NCBI RefSeq assembly: GCF_049195245.1
Contig: NZ_JBMIRR010000027.1
Location: 248,001-312,000 of the forward strand
Direction of reading: 5' to 3'
Length of the DNA: 64,000 bases
From: Arenimonas sp049195245
GTDB lineage: Bacteria > Pseudomonadota > Gammaproteobacteria > Xanthomonadales > Xanthomonadaceae
Below are positions 15,232-23,806 of the stretch, in pieces. The notes below the pieces were generated by a model. That model had not been told where the DNA came from and did not search any database. It saw nothing but the letters and a program-made list of their open reading frames with translations. Every line of letters starts with the position of its first letter. The first letter of the stretch is position 1. A program made the position numbers and the translations under genes.

Positions 15232-16131
15232 ATGGCGTTCGATTGGGACAGCTTGGACCTGGCCAAGCCGCCGTGGCGGCGGTCGGTGGTGGCGGACATC
15301 CCGCCCATCCTGTTCCGGCGCGCCAAGGAAGGGCGGCCAATCACCTACACCGAGTTGGCCGACGAGCTCAAAGCCGAGTATGGGCACCCGCCCCAGGGGC
15401 TGAAGCCGCTCTACGGGCCGCCCGTGGGTGCGGTGGGCCTGGCCATCCGCCAAATCGGCGACCAGTGGCGCCAGACCATCCCGCCCATCAACCTCATCGT
15501 GGTGAACGGCGAGACCGGGTTGCCCGGCACCGGCGCCGACGAAATCGCCCAATACTTTTTCAAGGACAAGGGCCGCGGGATGGCCGAGGACCGCGAAACC
15601 TATGTGCGCCAAGGCATGGAGGCCGTGTTCGCATACGGGTCGCGTTGGGACAAGGTCGCCGAGGCCCTGGGTAGCCCGACGCTGACGGTTCGGGGCCCCG
15701 ACGACGGCGAGGTGCTGGAGCTCCCCAAGCTCCCTCCCGTGCAGGGCCCCGAGAGCGCCGAGCACAAAGCGCTCAAGCACTGGGTGGCGCGCAACCCCGG
15801 CGCGTTCTCAGAGTTCGGCACGTTCCAGCCGGGCCGTGTCGAGTTCGGCTTGAGCTCGGGGGACTGGCTGGACGCTTACTTCAGCGCTGGCAAGCGTCGC
15901 CTGGCGGTCGAAGTGAAGACCAGCAAGGCCACGAACGAGGAACTGGAGCGGGGCGTCTACCAGTGCGTGAAATACCGCGCCGTCCTTCGCGCGGAGCAGA
16001 TTGCTATTCGGAAGCCACCGGACTGCGACGCGGTGCTGGCCAGCACTCGGGCGCCGACCGCCAAGATCCGGGCCCTCATGGACCGGCTGCACGTGCAGTT
16101 CGTGCAGTGCCCGCTGGAGGCCGAGAAGTAG
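15232..16131 (+). CDS. PD-(D/E)XK nuclease-fold protein
   Basis: A 299-residue protein. The C-terminal half has the restriction-endonuclease-like core: an Asp in GDWLDAYF and then RLAVEVKTSKA (E-x-K) about 15 residues on (about 203-225), followed by a conserved-looking helix with QCVKYRA. The N-terminal half (ITYTELADELKAEYG; PPINLIVVNGETGLPGTG) is a helical domain of unknown role. Likely a DNA-cleaving or DNA-binding cargo protein, possibly defence. No partner gene is evident. Confidence 0.65.
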   Translation: MAFDWDSLDLAKPPWRRSVVADIPPILFRRAKEGRPITYTELADELKAEYGHPPQGLKPLYGPPVGAVGLAIRQIGDQWRQTIPPINLIVVNGETGLPGTGADEIAQYFFKDKGRGMAEDRETYVRQGMEAVFAYGSRWDKVAEALGSPTLTVRGPDDGEVLELPKLPPVQGPESAEHKALKHWVARNPGAFSEFGTFQPGRVEFGLSSGDWLDAYFSAGKRRLAVEVKTSKATNEELERGVYQCVKYRAVLRAEQIAIRKPPDCDAVLASTRAPTAKIRALMDRLHVQFVQCPLEAEK

Positions 16132-16254
16132 TAGCCCGCGCCTCTCGGCGTTCCCGCCTGCTAGGGCGTGCTGCGCAGGATTGGTCTTATGACATTCGTC
16201 ATCCGCATCACGAACTGATCCAGAAGCCGCATAACCACATCGCAGGGGAAATCC

Positions 16255-16878
16255 GTGACAAAGAAGAAAGCCAAATACGACGATAGCGATGCATTGTTCG
16301 AGGCGGTAAAAAGCGCACAGAACAGCCGGCGCTACGGCGCATTGAAGCAACTCTTGGCGGAAGGGTTGAACCCAGACAGTTCGTTCGCGAACGATCACAG
16401 GCGCACGCTGTTGTTCCAATACTATTTGAAGGAAGGTGCGGCCAAGATCCTGCTGGACGCTGGAGCGAACGCTTCCTACGTGGATGAGAACGGATACACG
16501 CCCCTGCACTCTGCCAATCCTGAGGTCGCCGCCCTGTTGTTGAGGCAAGGCGTGGATATTGAGAGCCGCAACAATAGCGGTCGGGTCACGCCATTGCTCG
16601 CGCAAGCGATCCGCGGGGATGCCAGGATGGTGAAACTGCTCCTACACAATGGAGCCGACGTATTGGCTTCCTACGACAACCATCGCCGGGGCGTTATTGA
16701 GGCCGCTGCGTCCAGTGGCGAAGATGGCGGGCGTTTTCGAGGTCGCGACGAGATTTTCCGTCTTGTGGAAACGCATGTTGGTCGCGGCCTGGTCAAGGGC
16801 ACCTACACACTCAAGAGCCTGCGGGATATTTCTGGCGGCCCCGAAGCACAGCAAAAAGGTGAGTTCGACGAGGTCTAG
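16255..16878 (+). CDS. Ankyrin-repeat protein
   Basis: A 207-residue protein with a basic start (TKKKAKYDD) and clear ankyrin units: AAKILLDAGANASYVDENGY, TPLHSANPEVAALLLRQGVD and VTPLLAQAIRGDARMVKLLL. The GTG start at 16255 has AGGGGAA upstream. Cytoplasmic. Scaffold or immunity-type role is possible; no target identified. Confidence 0.75.
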   Translation: MTKKKAKYDDSDALFEAVKSAQNSRRYGALKQLLAEGLNPDSSFANDHRRTLLFQYYLKEGAAKILLDAGANASYVDENGYTPLHSANPEVAALLLRQGVDIESRNNSGRVTPLLAQAIRGDARMVKLLLHNGADVLASYDNHRRGVIEAAASSGEDGGRFRGRDEIFRLVETHVGRGLVKGTYTLKSLRDISGGPEAQQKGEFDEV

Positions 16879-16905
16879 CCGGCACGCCGGCGGGGAGCTG
16901 ACACG

Positions 16906-17289
16906 ATGGGGATCGTTGACGAGTTCGCGCGCTACAAGGCCACACTCCGGAACCGGTTCTACGACATCTCGGCAGAGGTGGGGCCTGAAACGGTCCTCAG
17001 CCTGTGGCGGCACCGGATCAGTGTAGAGGGAGGACGGTGGATCTACCGCGACCACCTGTCGCGCTGGAGTGGCTTGGGCAACCAGCAGTTCGCACGCCAC
17101 CTTCGGACAGCGTTCGATGATGGCCGGACCATACGCGTGGTCGTGGCCACGACGGACAACCCCGCCTTGGTCGAGGCCGGCGGAGACGCGTCCACGGCAA
17201 ACAACTCGTTCAAGGCTCGGCCCGATTGGGTCGGGCGGGTGGAGGCGTTCGACGGCAACCACTTCACGATCGGGTTCGATCGCGTGTGA
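16906..17289 (+). CDS. Hypothetical protein
   Basis: A 127-residue soluble protein with GGGGAG before the ATG. It begins MGIVDEFARYKATLRNRFYD and contains LSLWRHRISVEGGRWIYRDH. Family not recognised. It follows the ankyrin gene by 27 bp and converges on the HNH gene. Confidence 0.6.
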   Translation: MGIVDEFARYKATLRNRFYDISAEVGPETVLSLWRHRISVEGGRWIYRDHLSRWSGLGNQQFARHLRTAFDDGRTIRVVVATTDNPALVEAGGDASTANNSFKARPDWVGRVEAFDGNHFTIGFDRV

Positions 17290-17302
17290 GGCGCCAGACA
17301 CG

Positions 17303-17671
17303 CTAGCCAGGAATGTGGCGGGCCTGGCGGGCGACCGCATGCAGGGTCTTGTCGAACCACTTCCCCCGGGCCACGAGCCGGGTCACCCGCGCTCGATACC
17401 GATCAGGCGCCAGTGGCACCTTCGCCAGGTGCCGCCGCCGGTTGCACAGCTGATGGGCCGCGACAATGTTCGCCGCTGTCGTCTTGCCCCCGTCGCAGAC
17501 GGCCACCAGGTGCTCGGCCGTGGCCTGCAGCGCGGGCAGTTGCCCGCGCGTGCAGCCGAAGCGCGTTCGGAAGGCGTCGGGATCGGTCAGCCACATGGGC
17601 GAGCCGCAGTAGTAGCAGCGGCCCTTTTGATTGGCGAAGGCGTCGGCACGCAAACGATTGATGGCAGGCAT
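17303..17671 (-). CDS. HNH endonuclease
   Basis: A 122-residue compact HNH nuclease: CYYCG (zinc pair, about residue 19), TAEHLVAVCDGG (catalytic His region, about 51-62), then NIVAAHQLCNRRR (Asn, His and Cys, about 68-80), and a basic tail DRYRARVTRLVARGKWFDK. All motif residues are present. GGAG lies six bases before the ATG. A broken relative lies at 14880-15082. Free-standing HNH nucleases are common on mobile elements. Confidence 0.88.
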   Translation of the reverse strand: MPAINRLRADAFANQKGRCYYCGSPMWLTDPDAFRTRFGCTRGQLPALQATAEHLVAVCDGGKTTAANIVAAHQLCNRRRHLAKVPLAPDRYRARVTRLVARGKWFDKTLHAVARQARHIPG

Positions 17672-17781
17672 AGAGGCTCCAGCGGGCAGGGGGCCCCGGT
17701 GCCTCTATGAGGACCGCCGGGAACCTGGAGCCATCTGGCTATGCAGGCAAAACACCGCGGCTATTGCCGACGGCGTCGTAT

Positions 17782-18213
17782 TTATAGCTCCGAGCTGCGG
17801 ACGGATGCAATCGCAGGCGTCGCGGCGCCCCGAGCGCCTCGCAACACCAAGGCCAGGACGCCCTCGAACCGGTCGAGTTCGCTCCCATCTACCGGGCTTC
17901 GCTGGTAGTGCTCGGGATCGTCAAGCACGTGGACCACGGGGCAGGCCGCGCCGCCGTCGGCACCCAGGACCAGGGGTGCTTCGTATAAGCACTGGCTCGT
18001 CCAGGACCGCCAGCACCGCAGCACGCCCTGGGGGTCGAGCCAGATGGCCCAGCGGTCGTCCATGTCCTGCGGCCACAAGCCCAGCCGCAGCGCCACTACT
18101 TCCTGGGGGGAAAACACCAGGCTGCAGCGGATGGGCCAGGCGCGGCCTGCCAGCGGCCCGAGCTGCGTTTGCCAGCGGGTGGCCAAGTCGGTGGGGTCAT
18201 TCAGAAGGTCCAT
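17782..18213 (-). CDS. Hypothetical protein
   Basis: A 143-residue protein with an acidic Asp-rich middle (LWPQDMDDRWAIWLDPQG) and a C-terminus ending VLALVLRGARGA. ATG 18213 is chosen because longer versions would overlap the start of the divergent HEPN-like gene. No clear ribosome site is visible. Not recognised. Confidence 0.5.
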   Translation of the reverse strand: MDLLNDPTDLATRWQTQLGPLAGRAWPIRCSLVFSPQEVVALRLGLWPQDMDDRWAIWLDPQGVLRCWRSWTSQCLYEAPLVLGADGGAACPVVHVLDDPEHYQRSPVDGSELDRFEGVLALVLRGARGAATPAIASVRSSEL

Positions 18214-18322
18214 GTCGTTAGGATAGGGCGAGGCAAGCCAGCGGAAGCTGAAGGGTGCGCGACAGGTGTCGCAAGCCTTGCGACGTCGGGTCCGCAAGGT
18301 GGGCACCAGCGAAGGAGTAGGC

Positions 18323-18895
18323 ATGGCATCCACCCAGAAACCGTTTTCCCATGTGGCCGACCGGTCGCACCCGAATAACTGGTTCAACCGCGCATCGGAC
18401 CTCCACGCCTCCGCCGGAGCTATCTGGCTGGCCATGGAGAGCGGCCTGGCGTCTGCGCAGGCGCTGGGGCTCTGGGAAGGGTTCGACATGCGGGTGGCCT
18501 GCCGTCCGGTCTACCACCTGCTCTCGGGGCTCTCGCTGGAGGTGCTTATGAAGGGCGTGCTCGCGGAGCGCGGCGACGCCCCGGAGCCCACGCACAACCT
18601 GCTGGACTTGGCCAACTCGCTCCCCTTGGAGTTGCTGGACGGCGAGCCCGAGCTGTTGCGCTACTACTCTGACACCGTGATCTGGGCGGCCAAGTATCCG
18701 GTGCCCACCCGGCCCACGGACGAGAAACTGGCCGCGTTCTTTCACAACGCGGTCGATGTCCTCACCGATCGCGTTCCTGGCGCAGCGTTCTCGCCCACGT
18801 TTCCGGTCTACCGCGTGTCTTCCAGCGGCCGGGCCGATTGGGAACCCTTCAACGAGCTGTATGGCCGGATATACGCACTGAGGCAGGGGATATGA
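18323..18895 (+). CDS. HEPN-like helical protein, first gene of an Abi pair
   Basis: A 190-residue helical protein. The segment HLLSGLSLEVLMKGVLAERG then EPTHNLLDLANSL (about 73-105) has the character of HEPN domains, which are often RNases or their regulators in phage defence. The canonical RxxxxH motif is not obvious. GAAGGAG precedes ATG 18323. Its stop overlaps the next gene's start (ATGA), so it is probably produced in fixed ratio with the Abi_C protein. Confidence 0.6.
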   Translation: MASTQKPFSHVADRSHPNNWFNRASDLHASAGAIWLAMESGLASAQALGLWEGFDMRVACRPVYHLLSGLSLEVLMKGVLAERGDAPEPTHNLLDLANSLPLELLDGEPELLRYYSDTVIWAAKYPVPTRPTDEKLAAFFHNAVDVLTDRVPGAAFSPTFPVYRVSSSGRADWEPFNELYGRIYALRQGI

Positions 18896-20154
18896 ACGAA
18901 CAGACGCTCGAGACCACGCTGGGCACCGTCCACGCGCTGCTGCTTGCAGAAGGGATGGACGAAGCGGCCATGGTGGTGCGCTCGTTCCCTGCCCGGGCCG
19001 AGCAGACCGGATACGACAACTGGAACGGCGGCACCCAGTTGTGGGATGTTTACATTGAGCTGCCGCCGGAAGACTATGCCCGGATGGGGCCGCAGCGCAG
19101 CCGCATCGAAGAGCAAGTGTCTGAGCGGCTCAAGCGCGTCCTGGAGACCGAGACCCAGGACTGGTATGCCGTCAAGATCATCCCGGCCTTGGTCAAGAAC
19201 AAGGATTGGCGCGACGCGACGCGGGGTGTGGCCCGGCAGGTGCGGATAAACGTGCTGGACGGCTTGCGCCTGGAGAAGGTGAAGTGGTTCGGCACGCTGG
19301 ACGAGGTCGAGTTCCTGAGCCGCCTGTTCGACCTGCAAAAGATGCCGTCGAACGACCCGCGCTATAACGACGCAGCGCGCGACATTTGGCAGCACTGCAT
19401 CAACAACGACGATTGGGACCTGGACTGGGTTTACTCGGACGAACGCTTCGACCTGCTGGGCGGTCCCTCCGAGCGCTTTCTGCGCTTCCTCTGCGAAATC
19501 GTGCACCCGGTGGTTCGGCCTGATCGCGACGAGGCCATGAAGCTGGTCTCCCATTTCAACGACCAGCTCAGGGGCGAGGGCTGGGAGATCTACGAGGAAG
19601 AGCGGATAGCCGGGCGCCCGAGGTTTGCCTACCGCCCCTTGACCAATCATGGGGTGCGCTCCGTCTCGCGGGCGCGCACCGTGGCGGACGCGCTGGACGC
19701 CGGCTGGATGGCCAAGGAAATCGAGCGCCTGGAGAACGCCGTGGACCGCGACCCGGCCCTGGCAATCGGAACCGCCAAGGACCTGGTGGAGAGCTGTTGC
19801 AAGACGATCTTGGCCAAGCTCAACATCGAGTGCGCGAAGTCTGACGACCTGGGCGACTTGACGTTCAAGCTTACGACCGAACTCAAGTTGGTGGCGAAAG
19901 GCGTCTCCGATGAGGCGAGGGGGGCAGAGAACATCCGGCGCATCCTCCGAAACCTGACCCAACTTACGCACCACCTCGCCGAGCTTCGGAGCCTTTATGG
20001 CAGCGGGCATGGGCGGGACGGCAAGCACAAAGGGCTACAGCCCCGCCACGCGCGGTTGGCGGTCGCGTCGGCGGTCGCGTTTATTGATTTCGTGTCCGAG
20101 ACCTACCGCGAGAGAGCGGGGACAACGACGGCGGAACCCGGGGCCGACGCTTGA
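18892..20154 (+). CDS. Abortive-infection family protein (Abi_C C-terminus)
   Basis: A 420-residue protein. The C-terminal region (about 285-410) matches the Abi_C pattern: ALAIGTAKDLVESCCKTILA, then THHLAELRSLYGSGHGRDG, then RHARLAVASAVAFIDFV. The Arg...GxGHGR part is the likely active or RNA-binding centre. The N-terminal 250 residues are unassigned. It is translationally coupled to the HEPN-like gene. The pair probably acts as a phage-exclusion module; this is inferred from family and arrangement. Confidence 0.75.
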   Translation: MNEQTLETTLGTVHALLLAEGMDEAAMVVRSFPARAEQTGYDNWNGGTQLWDVYIELPPEDYARMGPQRSRIEEQVSERLKRVLETETQDWYAVKIIPALVKNKDWRDATRGVARQVRINVLDGLRLEKVKWFGTLDEVEFLSRLFDLQKMPSNDPRYNDAARDIWQHCINNDDWDLDWVYSDERFDLLGGPSERFLRFLCEIVHPVVRPDRDEAMKLVSHFNDQLRGEGWEIYEEERIAGRPRFAYRPLTNHGVRSVSRARTVADALDAGWMAKEIERLENAVDRDPALAIGTAKDLVESCCKTILAKLNIECAKSDDLGDLTFKLTTELKLVAKGVSDEARGAENIRRILRNLTQLTHHLAELRSLYGSGHGRDGKHKGLQPRHARLAVASAVAFIDFVSETYRERAGTTTAEPGADA

Positions 20155-20217
20155 TGCTCGGTCGCGGGTGCTGTTGTTGGTGGATGCTAACGTTCGGGCG
20201 GACAGGGAGGATTGATC

Positions 20218-21027
20218 ATGGCGCAGGTGGAGCTGTCGAGTTGGCCGGCGTCAGGGCTTTTTCCAGTCCAGGCGACGGGGAGCCACGCGACCCATGAACC
20301 GTTGGCCTCGATCGCCGCCAACGCCAAGGGCGAGACGGGGCTCTGCTTTCTCCCGGTCGCGCTCTACCCCTACGACACAAACCCCTACGACCCCAACGCA
20401 GTCGGCGTCATGGCGCTGCCCAGCATGGGCGCCCACCTGCTGGGCCACTTACCCCGCGAACTGGCCGTGGCCTACCGCCAACGGATGGCCGCGCTCGGCA
20501 TGCCCCACTTCAGCGCGTGCGACGCCGTGATATCCGGCGGAATGAAGGACGGGGACAAGCAATACAACTACGTGCTCGAGCTGGACCTCGACCTGGCGGC
20601 CGTGCCCACCGCTGAGCCGCAGCTCACGCGCTACGCCGCGGAGAGGGTGCCGGCCCAAACGGGTCCGTTGGACGATGCTGGCCCGGGCTATGTGTTCCGG
20701 GCGTGGCTGCCGCAGGGTGGCCTAGGCGCCCTCTGCTCGAAGCGCTCGATGCACTCGTGGTCGGCGCCCGGGTGGAAGACGGTCAACTACTACGTCCTGT
20801 CCGATCGCCGCATCGGCCTGGGCCACAAGCTGGTGTCCATTCCCAAGGGGATGCACCGCAAGTGGTTTGGGGCAGGGGTGGCCAACGCTACCCTGGTGCA
20901 GCTCGACGGGCGCTGGGCCACCGTCCGCCTGGAGAAGGGCGAGCCGGGCAACAAGGCGAAATGGCAGCTGCCGAAACCGACCTCTACCGAAACCTACTCT
21001 CCCCGCCTGGACATTGACTACTCATGA
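20218..21027 (+). CDS. HIRAN-domain protein
   Basis: A 269-residue protein. Its N-terminal part contains NPYDPNAVGVMALPSMGAHL then GHLPRELAVAYRQRM, the signature of HIRAN domains, which bind DNA ends or ssDNA. The rest (about 150-269) is unassigned, with several Trp and Gly residues and a Lys/Pro-rich tail. ATG 20218 has GGGAGG seven bases upstream, better than the TTG at 20212. Its stop overlaps the next gene (ATGA). Confidence 0.72.
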   Translation: MAQVELSSWPASGLFPVQATGSHATHEPLASIAANAKGETGLCFLPVALYPYDTNPYDPNAVGVMALPSMGAHLLGHLPRELAVAYRQRMAALGMPHFSACDAVISGGMKDGDKQYNYVLELDLDLAAVPTAEPQLTRYAAERVPAQTGPLDDAGPGYVFRAWLPQGGLGALCSKRSMHSWSAPGWKTVNYYVLSDRRIGLGHKLVSIPKGMHRKWFGAGVANATLVQLDGRWATVRLEKGEPGNKAKWQLPKPTSTETYSPRLDIDYS

Positions 21028-21392
21028 GATACGCCACCGCTAAGCGCCGCAACAAACTGCCCCCGCTGCAGCGTGCCTTGCTGTCGGCGCACGTCGTTTT
21101 GCAGGTCCACCAGGAAAAAATGGACGAGGCCGAAGCGGGGCGGACGCTGCGCGAGGCCATGGGTGTCCAGTGGACCTTGCTCACGGCGCTGCAATACCTG
21201 TCGGGGCAGGAGGCCATAGCGTCCATCCAGGGGCTGCCTGCGGGGTGGCAGCAGGGCGAGTTGACCAAGGAGCGCGCCTGCGAAGGCATTCTGATTGCGG
21301 GCTTGGCTTGCGCGCATGGCCATCCCAGTGGCGCGGCGATGTCTGCCGGCCACCTGGTGTCGGCGCTTCGCGAAATGGGCAAGCCCGAGTGA
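21024..21392 (+). CDS. Hypothetical helical protein coupled to HIRAN gene
   Basis: A 122-residue basic-start, largely helical protein beginning MRYATAKRRNKLPPL. It overlaps the HIRAN gene stop by four bases, so the two likely work together. No membrane segment. Family not recognised. Confidence 0.6.
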   Translation: MRYATAKRRNKLPPLQRALLSAHVVLQVHQEKMDEAEAGRTLREAMGVQWTLLTALQYLSGQEAIASIQGLPAGWQQGELTKERACEGILIAGLACAHGHPSGAAMSAGHLVSALREMGKPE

Positions 21393-21422
21393 AGCGCTTG
21401 CAGCCCGATTGGTAGCCGCGGG

Positions 21423-22253
21423 CTAGTTGCGGTTGTGTCCGTGCTCCCGGGACAGCAGCACCGACTTCCAGTGAGCCTCGCGCTCCAGCACTTCCTGGCT
21501 CGTGGCGTGGAGGTCGGCGATTTCCAAGATCGAGAAGCGCAGGGCGCCCAGCCTCTCGGCGGAGCCGTCCAGGCCGAACTCTTTGCGCAGGGCCTTGTTG
21601 CCGCCGTGGCCAGTGTTGGCGTAGCAGCACCAGCGGCCCCAGATGCCGTCGGCGCCGTCGGCCTTCCCGACGTAGAGCTTGCCCTTGGCAGTGTCTGAAA
21701 TCAGGTAGACGCCCTTGACGCTGGCCAGGGCGGCACGCCAAGTCTCCGGACACTGCTTCACGACCAAGTCGAGCTGCTCCTTGGTGATGTCCACGCGCTT
21801 GTAGCCCGGGAAGTGCCCGATGGTGCGGCGTTCCGGGAGGACTTCCGCGACCTCCAGATCTTCGGCCAGGGTTTCGCCGTAGGGATAGGACGCGCGTTCA
21901 GTGTAGGCGCTGGTCAGGCAGAGCCGGCCCACCCATTCATCCCCCGAAGCCAGGCGCTCCAAGTTGTAGTAGTAGAGGGGCCGCTTCTCGCCTTGCTCGA
22001 CCTCCGAGCCGTGCGAACGGAACAGCCCTGCATACAGCCACCGGGTGGGGTGGCCATCTTGCACGAGCGAAACCACGAACTCGCGCTGGAAGTTGCGCCG
22101 GGTCTGCGTCCGCTGCCACTCGTCGAACGTGCCCTGGAGGAACTCGTCGATCGGGCGTTCGTTTCCGTTGTAGCGTGCCAGGTGCACCTTGGCGAGCTTC
22201 GGGTCGAACGACGGTTCCCAAACTTTCAGCAAGTCGAACAGGCGCACGGGCAT
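21423..22253 (-). CDS. GIY-YIG nuclease-family protein
   Basis: A 276-residue protein whose C-terminal third is a GIY-YIG domain: KGVYLISDTAKGKLYVGKA (the VYL...YVG pair), GRWCCYANTGHGGN (Arg and downstream helix) and SILEIADLHATSQEVLE with EREAHWK (catalytic Glu region). The first 170 residues are a separate unassigned domain. The ATG at 22253 directly abuts AAAGGAG; GTG 22247, two codons later, has better spacing. Stand-alone fusions like this occur in defence and mobile-element cargo. Confidence 0.75.
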   Translation of the reverse strand: MPVRLFDLLKVWEPSFDPKLAKVHLARYNGNERPIDEFLQGTFDEWQRTQTRRNFQREFVVSLVQDGHPTRWLYAGLFRSHGSEVEQGEKRPLYYYNLERLASGDEWVGRLCLTSAYTERASYPYGETLAEDLEVAEVLPERRTIGHFPGYKRVDITKEQLDLVVKQCPETWRAALASVKGVYLISDTAKGKLYVGKADGADGIWGRWCCYANTGHGGNKALRKEFGLDGSAERLGALRFSILEIADLHATSQEVLEREAHWKSVLLSREHGHNRN

Positions 22254-22419
22254 CTCCTTTGGGTTCCAGCCCAGTCTAACGGAGCCGCTTGGAAAACTCG
22301 GCCGCCGCCCACCGACGGCCGGCCGGCCACCCCACCGCTATCCACCGCTAACGCTAACAACCAGGGTCCTTATGACGTGCGCGCCGCGGCGGCGAAGCTG
22401 CGCGTGTCCCTTCCCCGCC

Positions 22420-22447
22420 TTGCCAAACCGGCGTTTTCTTCCATGCT
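22420..22447 (+). promoter_or_regulatory. Promoter of the shared 16-bp-spacer family (ArdC operon)
   Basis: TTGCCA (22420-22425), a 16-bp spacer AACCGGCGTTTTCTTC, then CATGCT (22442-22447). The spacer resembles that of the promoter at 49555. It lies 26 bp before the first gene of the ArdC operon. No palindrome follows. Confidence 0.5.
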
Positions 22448-22473
22448 CATTTCATCCTCTGTTGGAGATTGAA

Positions 22474-22695
22474 ATGACTAAAGAAATCCACCCGGAAGCG
22501 TTCGACGAAGACGCGGTTTCCGACGTCGAAGCGTTGGGAGCGAGTGCGCGCTTCGTCGCCTTCCGCTCGGAGAAGGGATTGGCGTTCCGGCTCGAGCACG
22601 AAAGCGACCTGCGCCAGGGGCTGGTGTCGAAAGACGAAGTCCTGGCCTTGATCGCCCGCTGGCTTGAAGACGGCAGCGTTGTCCATGTGGCCTGA
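22474..22695 (+). CDS. Small acidic protein upstream of ardC-like gene
   Basis: A 73-residue acidic protein with GGAG ahead of its ATG (TKEIHPEAFDEDAVSDVEAL...). First gene of the operon leading into the antirestriction gene 31 bp downstream. Function unknown. Small acidic proteins beside antirestriction genes may act as DNA mimics or accessory factors, but nothing specific supports that here. Confidence 0.6.
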   Translation: MTKEIHPEAFDEDAVSDVEALGASARFVAFRSEKGLAFRLEHESDLRQGLVSKDEVLALIARWLEDGSVVHVA

Positions 22696-22726
22696 CGGCC
22701 ATCCCATTCTTACCTTGGAGAAACCT

Positions 22727-23806
22727 ATGTGGGCTAGTGCGGACACGAAGCAGAAAAGAGACGCAGGGGCGGATCGCTATTCGGCCTACTGCGAAGACTA
22801 CTCTGCGTTGCTTGGCAAGATGATCGAAGAGAACCGCGCGCCTTGGCAGCCGACCTGGAGCGCCGGTGAGGCCGCCGGTGGCATGCCCTACAACGCGGTG
22901 TCGGGCAAAGGCTACAGCGGCGCCAACGCGCTCTACCTGTCCATGGCCAAGGTATTGAACGGCTACGCCGACGACCGCTGGCTGACCTTTAAGCAGGCCC
23001 AGGACCTGGGGGCGAACATCCGCAAGGGCGAGCGGGGCACGACCCTGCCGAAGTGGTTGGAGCTTGCCGAGAAGGACGGAGCCCAAGACAAGGGGTCTGA
23101 CAAAAACGACGACAAGAAGCAGAAGCGCATGGTCCCGATCCTATTCACTGTCTTCAACGCTGACCAATGCGAAGGCTTGGCCCCAGCGCCCCAGCGCAAG
23201 CAGTTGACCGAGATGGAGCGCCACGAGCAGTGCGAGAAGCTGTTGGCCGACAGCGGCGTGGAAATCGTCTACGCCGGCACCCAGCCCTGCTACATCCCCG
23301 GGTGGGACCGCATCATCGTGCCCAAGCGCGAGGACTTCGCAAAAATAGACCTTTTCTATAGCGTGGCACTCCACGAGTTGGGCCACGCAAGCGGCCACAA
23401 GAGCCGGCTGGACCGCGACTTGTCGGGAAAGTTCGGCAGCGAAAGCTACGCCCGCGAAGAGTTGAACGCCGAGATCTTCAGCTTCATGGTCGGCCAGCGC
23501 TTGCAGATCGGCCACGACGGCGCCCAGCACGCCGCCTACCTCCAGCACTGGGTGAAGATCGTGCGCGACGACCCCAAGGCCATCCTGACCGCGTGCCGCA
23601 ACGCAGAGAAGATGTGCGACTTCCTGGGCATCGCGAAATACGAACACGAAGCCACGCCAAAGGTCGAACGCACCCAGGAGCAGGCCAACGCCCACACGGC
23701 GACGCATGACCAGGAGCGCGTGGTGGCGATCCCGGCAAATGCTCGGCCGGTGCCGGCGCGCCAGCGGGGCCAGGACCGCGCCCAGGACTTCGGGATGGCG
23801 ATGTAG
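22727..23806 (+). CDS. ardC: ArdC-like antirestriction protein (ssDNA-binding domain plus metallopeptidase-like domain)
   Basis: A 359-residue ArdC-family protein. The N-terminal ssDNA-binding domain carries APWQPTWSAGEAAGGMPYN and YSGANALYLSM, typical of ArdC. The C-terminal polyvalent metallopeptidase-like domain carries the zinc motif VALHELGHASGHKSRLDR (about 208-225) and the downstream Glu in EELNAEIFSFMVG. ArdC of IncW plasmid pSa protects incoming ssDNA from host nucleases during conjugation. ATG 22727 has TTGGAG upstream. The stop TAG overlaps the GTG start of an ankyrin gene. Confidence 0.88.
   Translation: MWASADTKQKRDAGADRYSAYCEDYSALLGKMIEENRAPWQPTWSAGEAAGGMPYNAVSGKGYSGANALYLSMAKVLNGYADDRWLTFKQAQDLGANIRKGERGTTLPKWLELAEKDGAQDKGSDKNDDKKQKRMVPILFTVFNADQCEGLAPAPQRKQLTEMERHEQCEKLLADSGVEIVYAGTQPCYIPGWDRIIVPKREDFAKIDLFYSVALHELGHASGHKSRLDRDLSGKFGSESYAREELNAEIFSFMVGQRLQIGHDGAQHAAYLQHWVKIVRDDPKAILTACRNAEKMCDFLGIAKYEHEATPKVERTQEQANAHTATHDQERVVAIPANARPVPARQRGQDRAQDFGMAM

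Noticed and set aside
14760..15344. Long minus-strand frames taken as complete genes
   Set aside because: Only the 14880-15082 part resembles anything (HNH copy), and it is split between two frames; the rest lies over the start of the plus-strand nuclease gene.
16801..16816. ACCTACACA inside the ankyrin gene at 16255 as another operator
   Set aside because: It is a lone half-site within a coding region and not near a start codon; likely chance.
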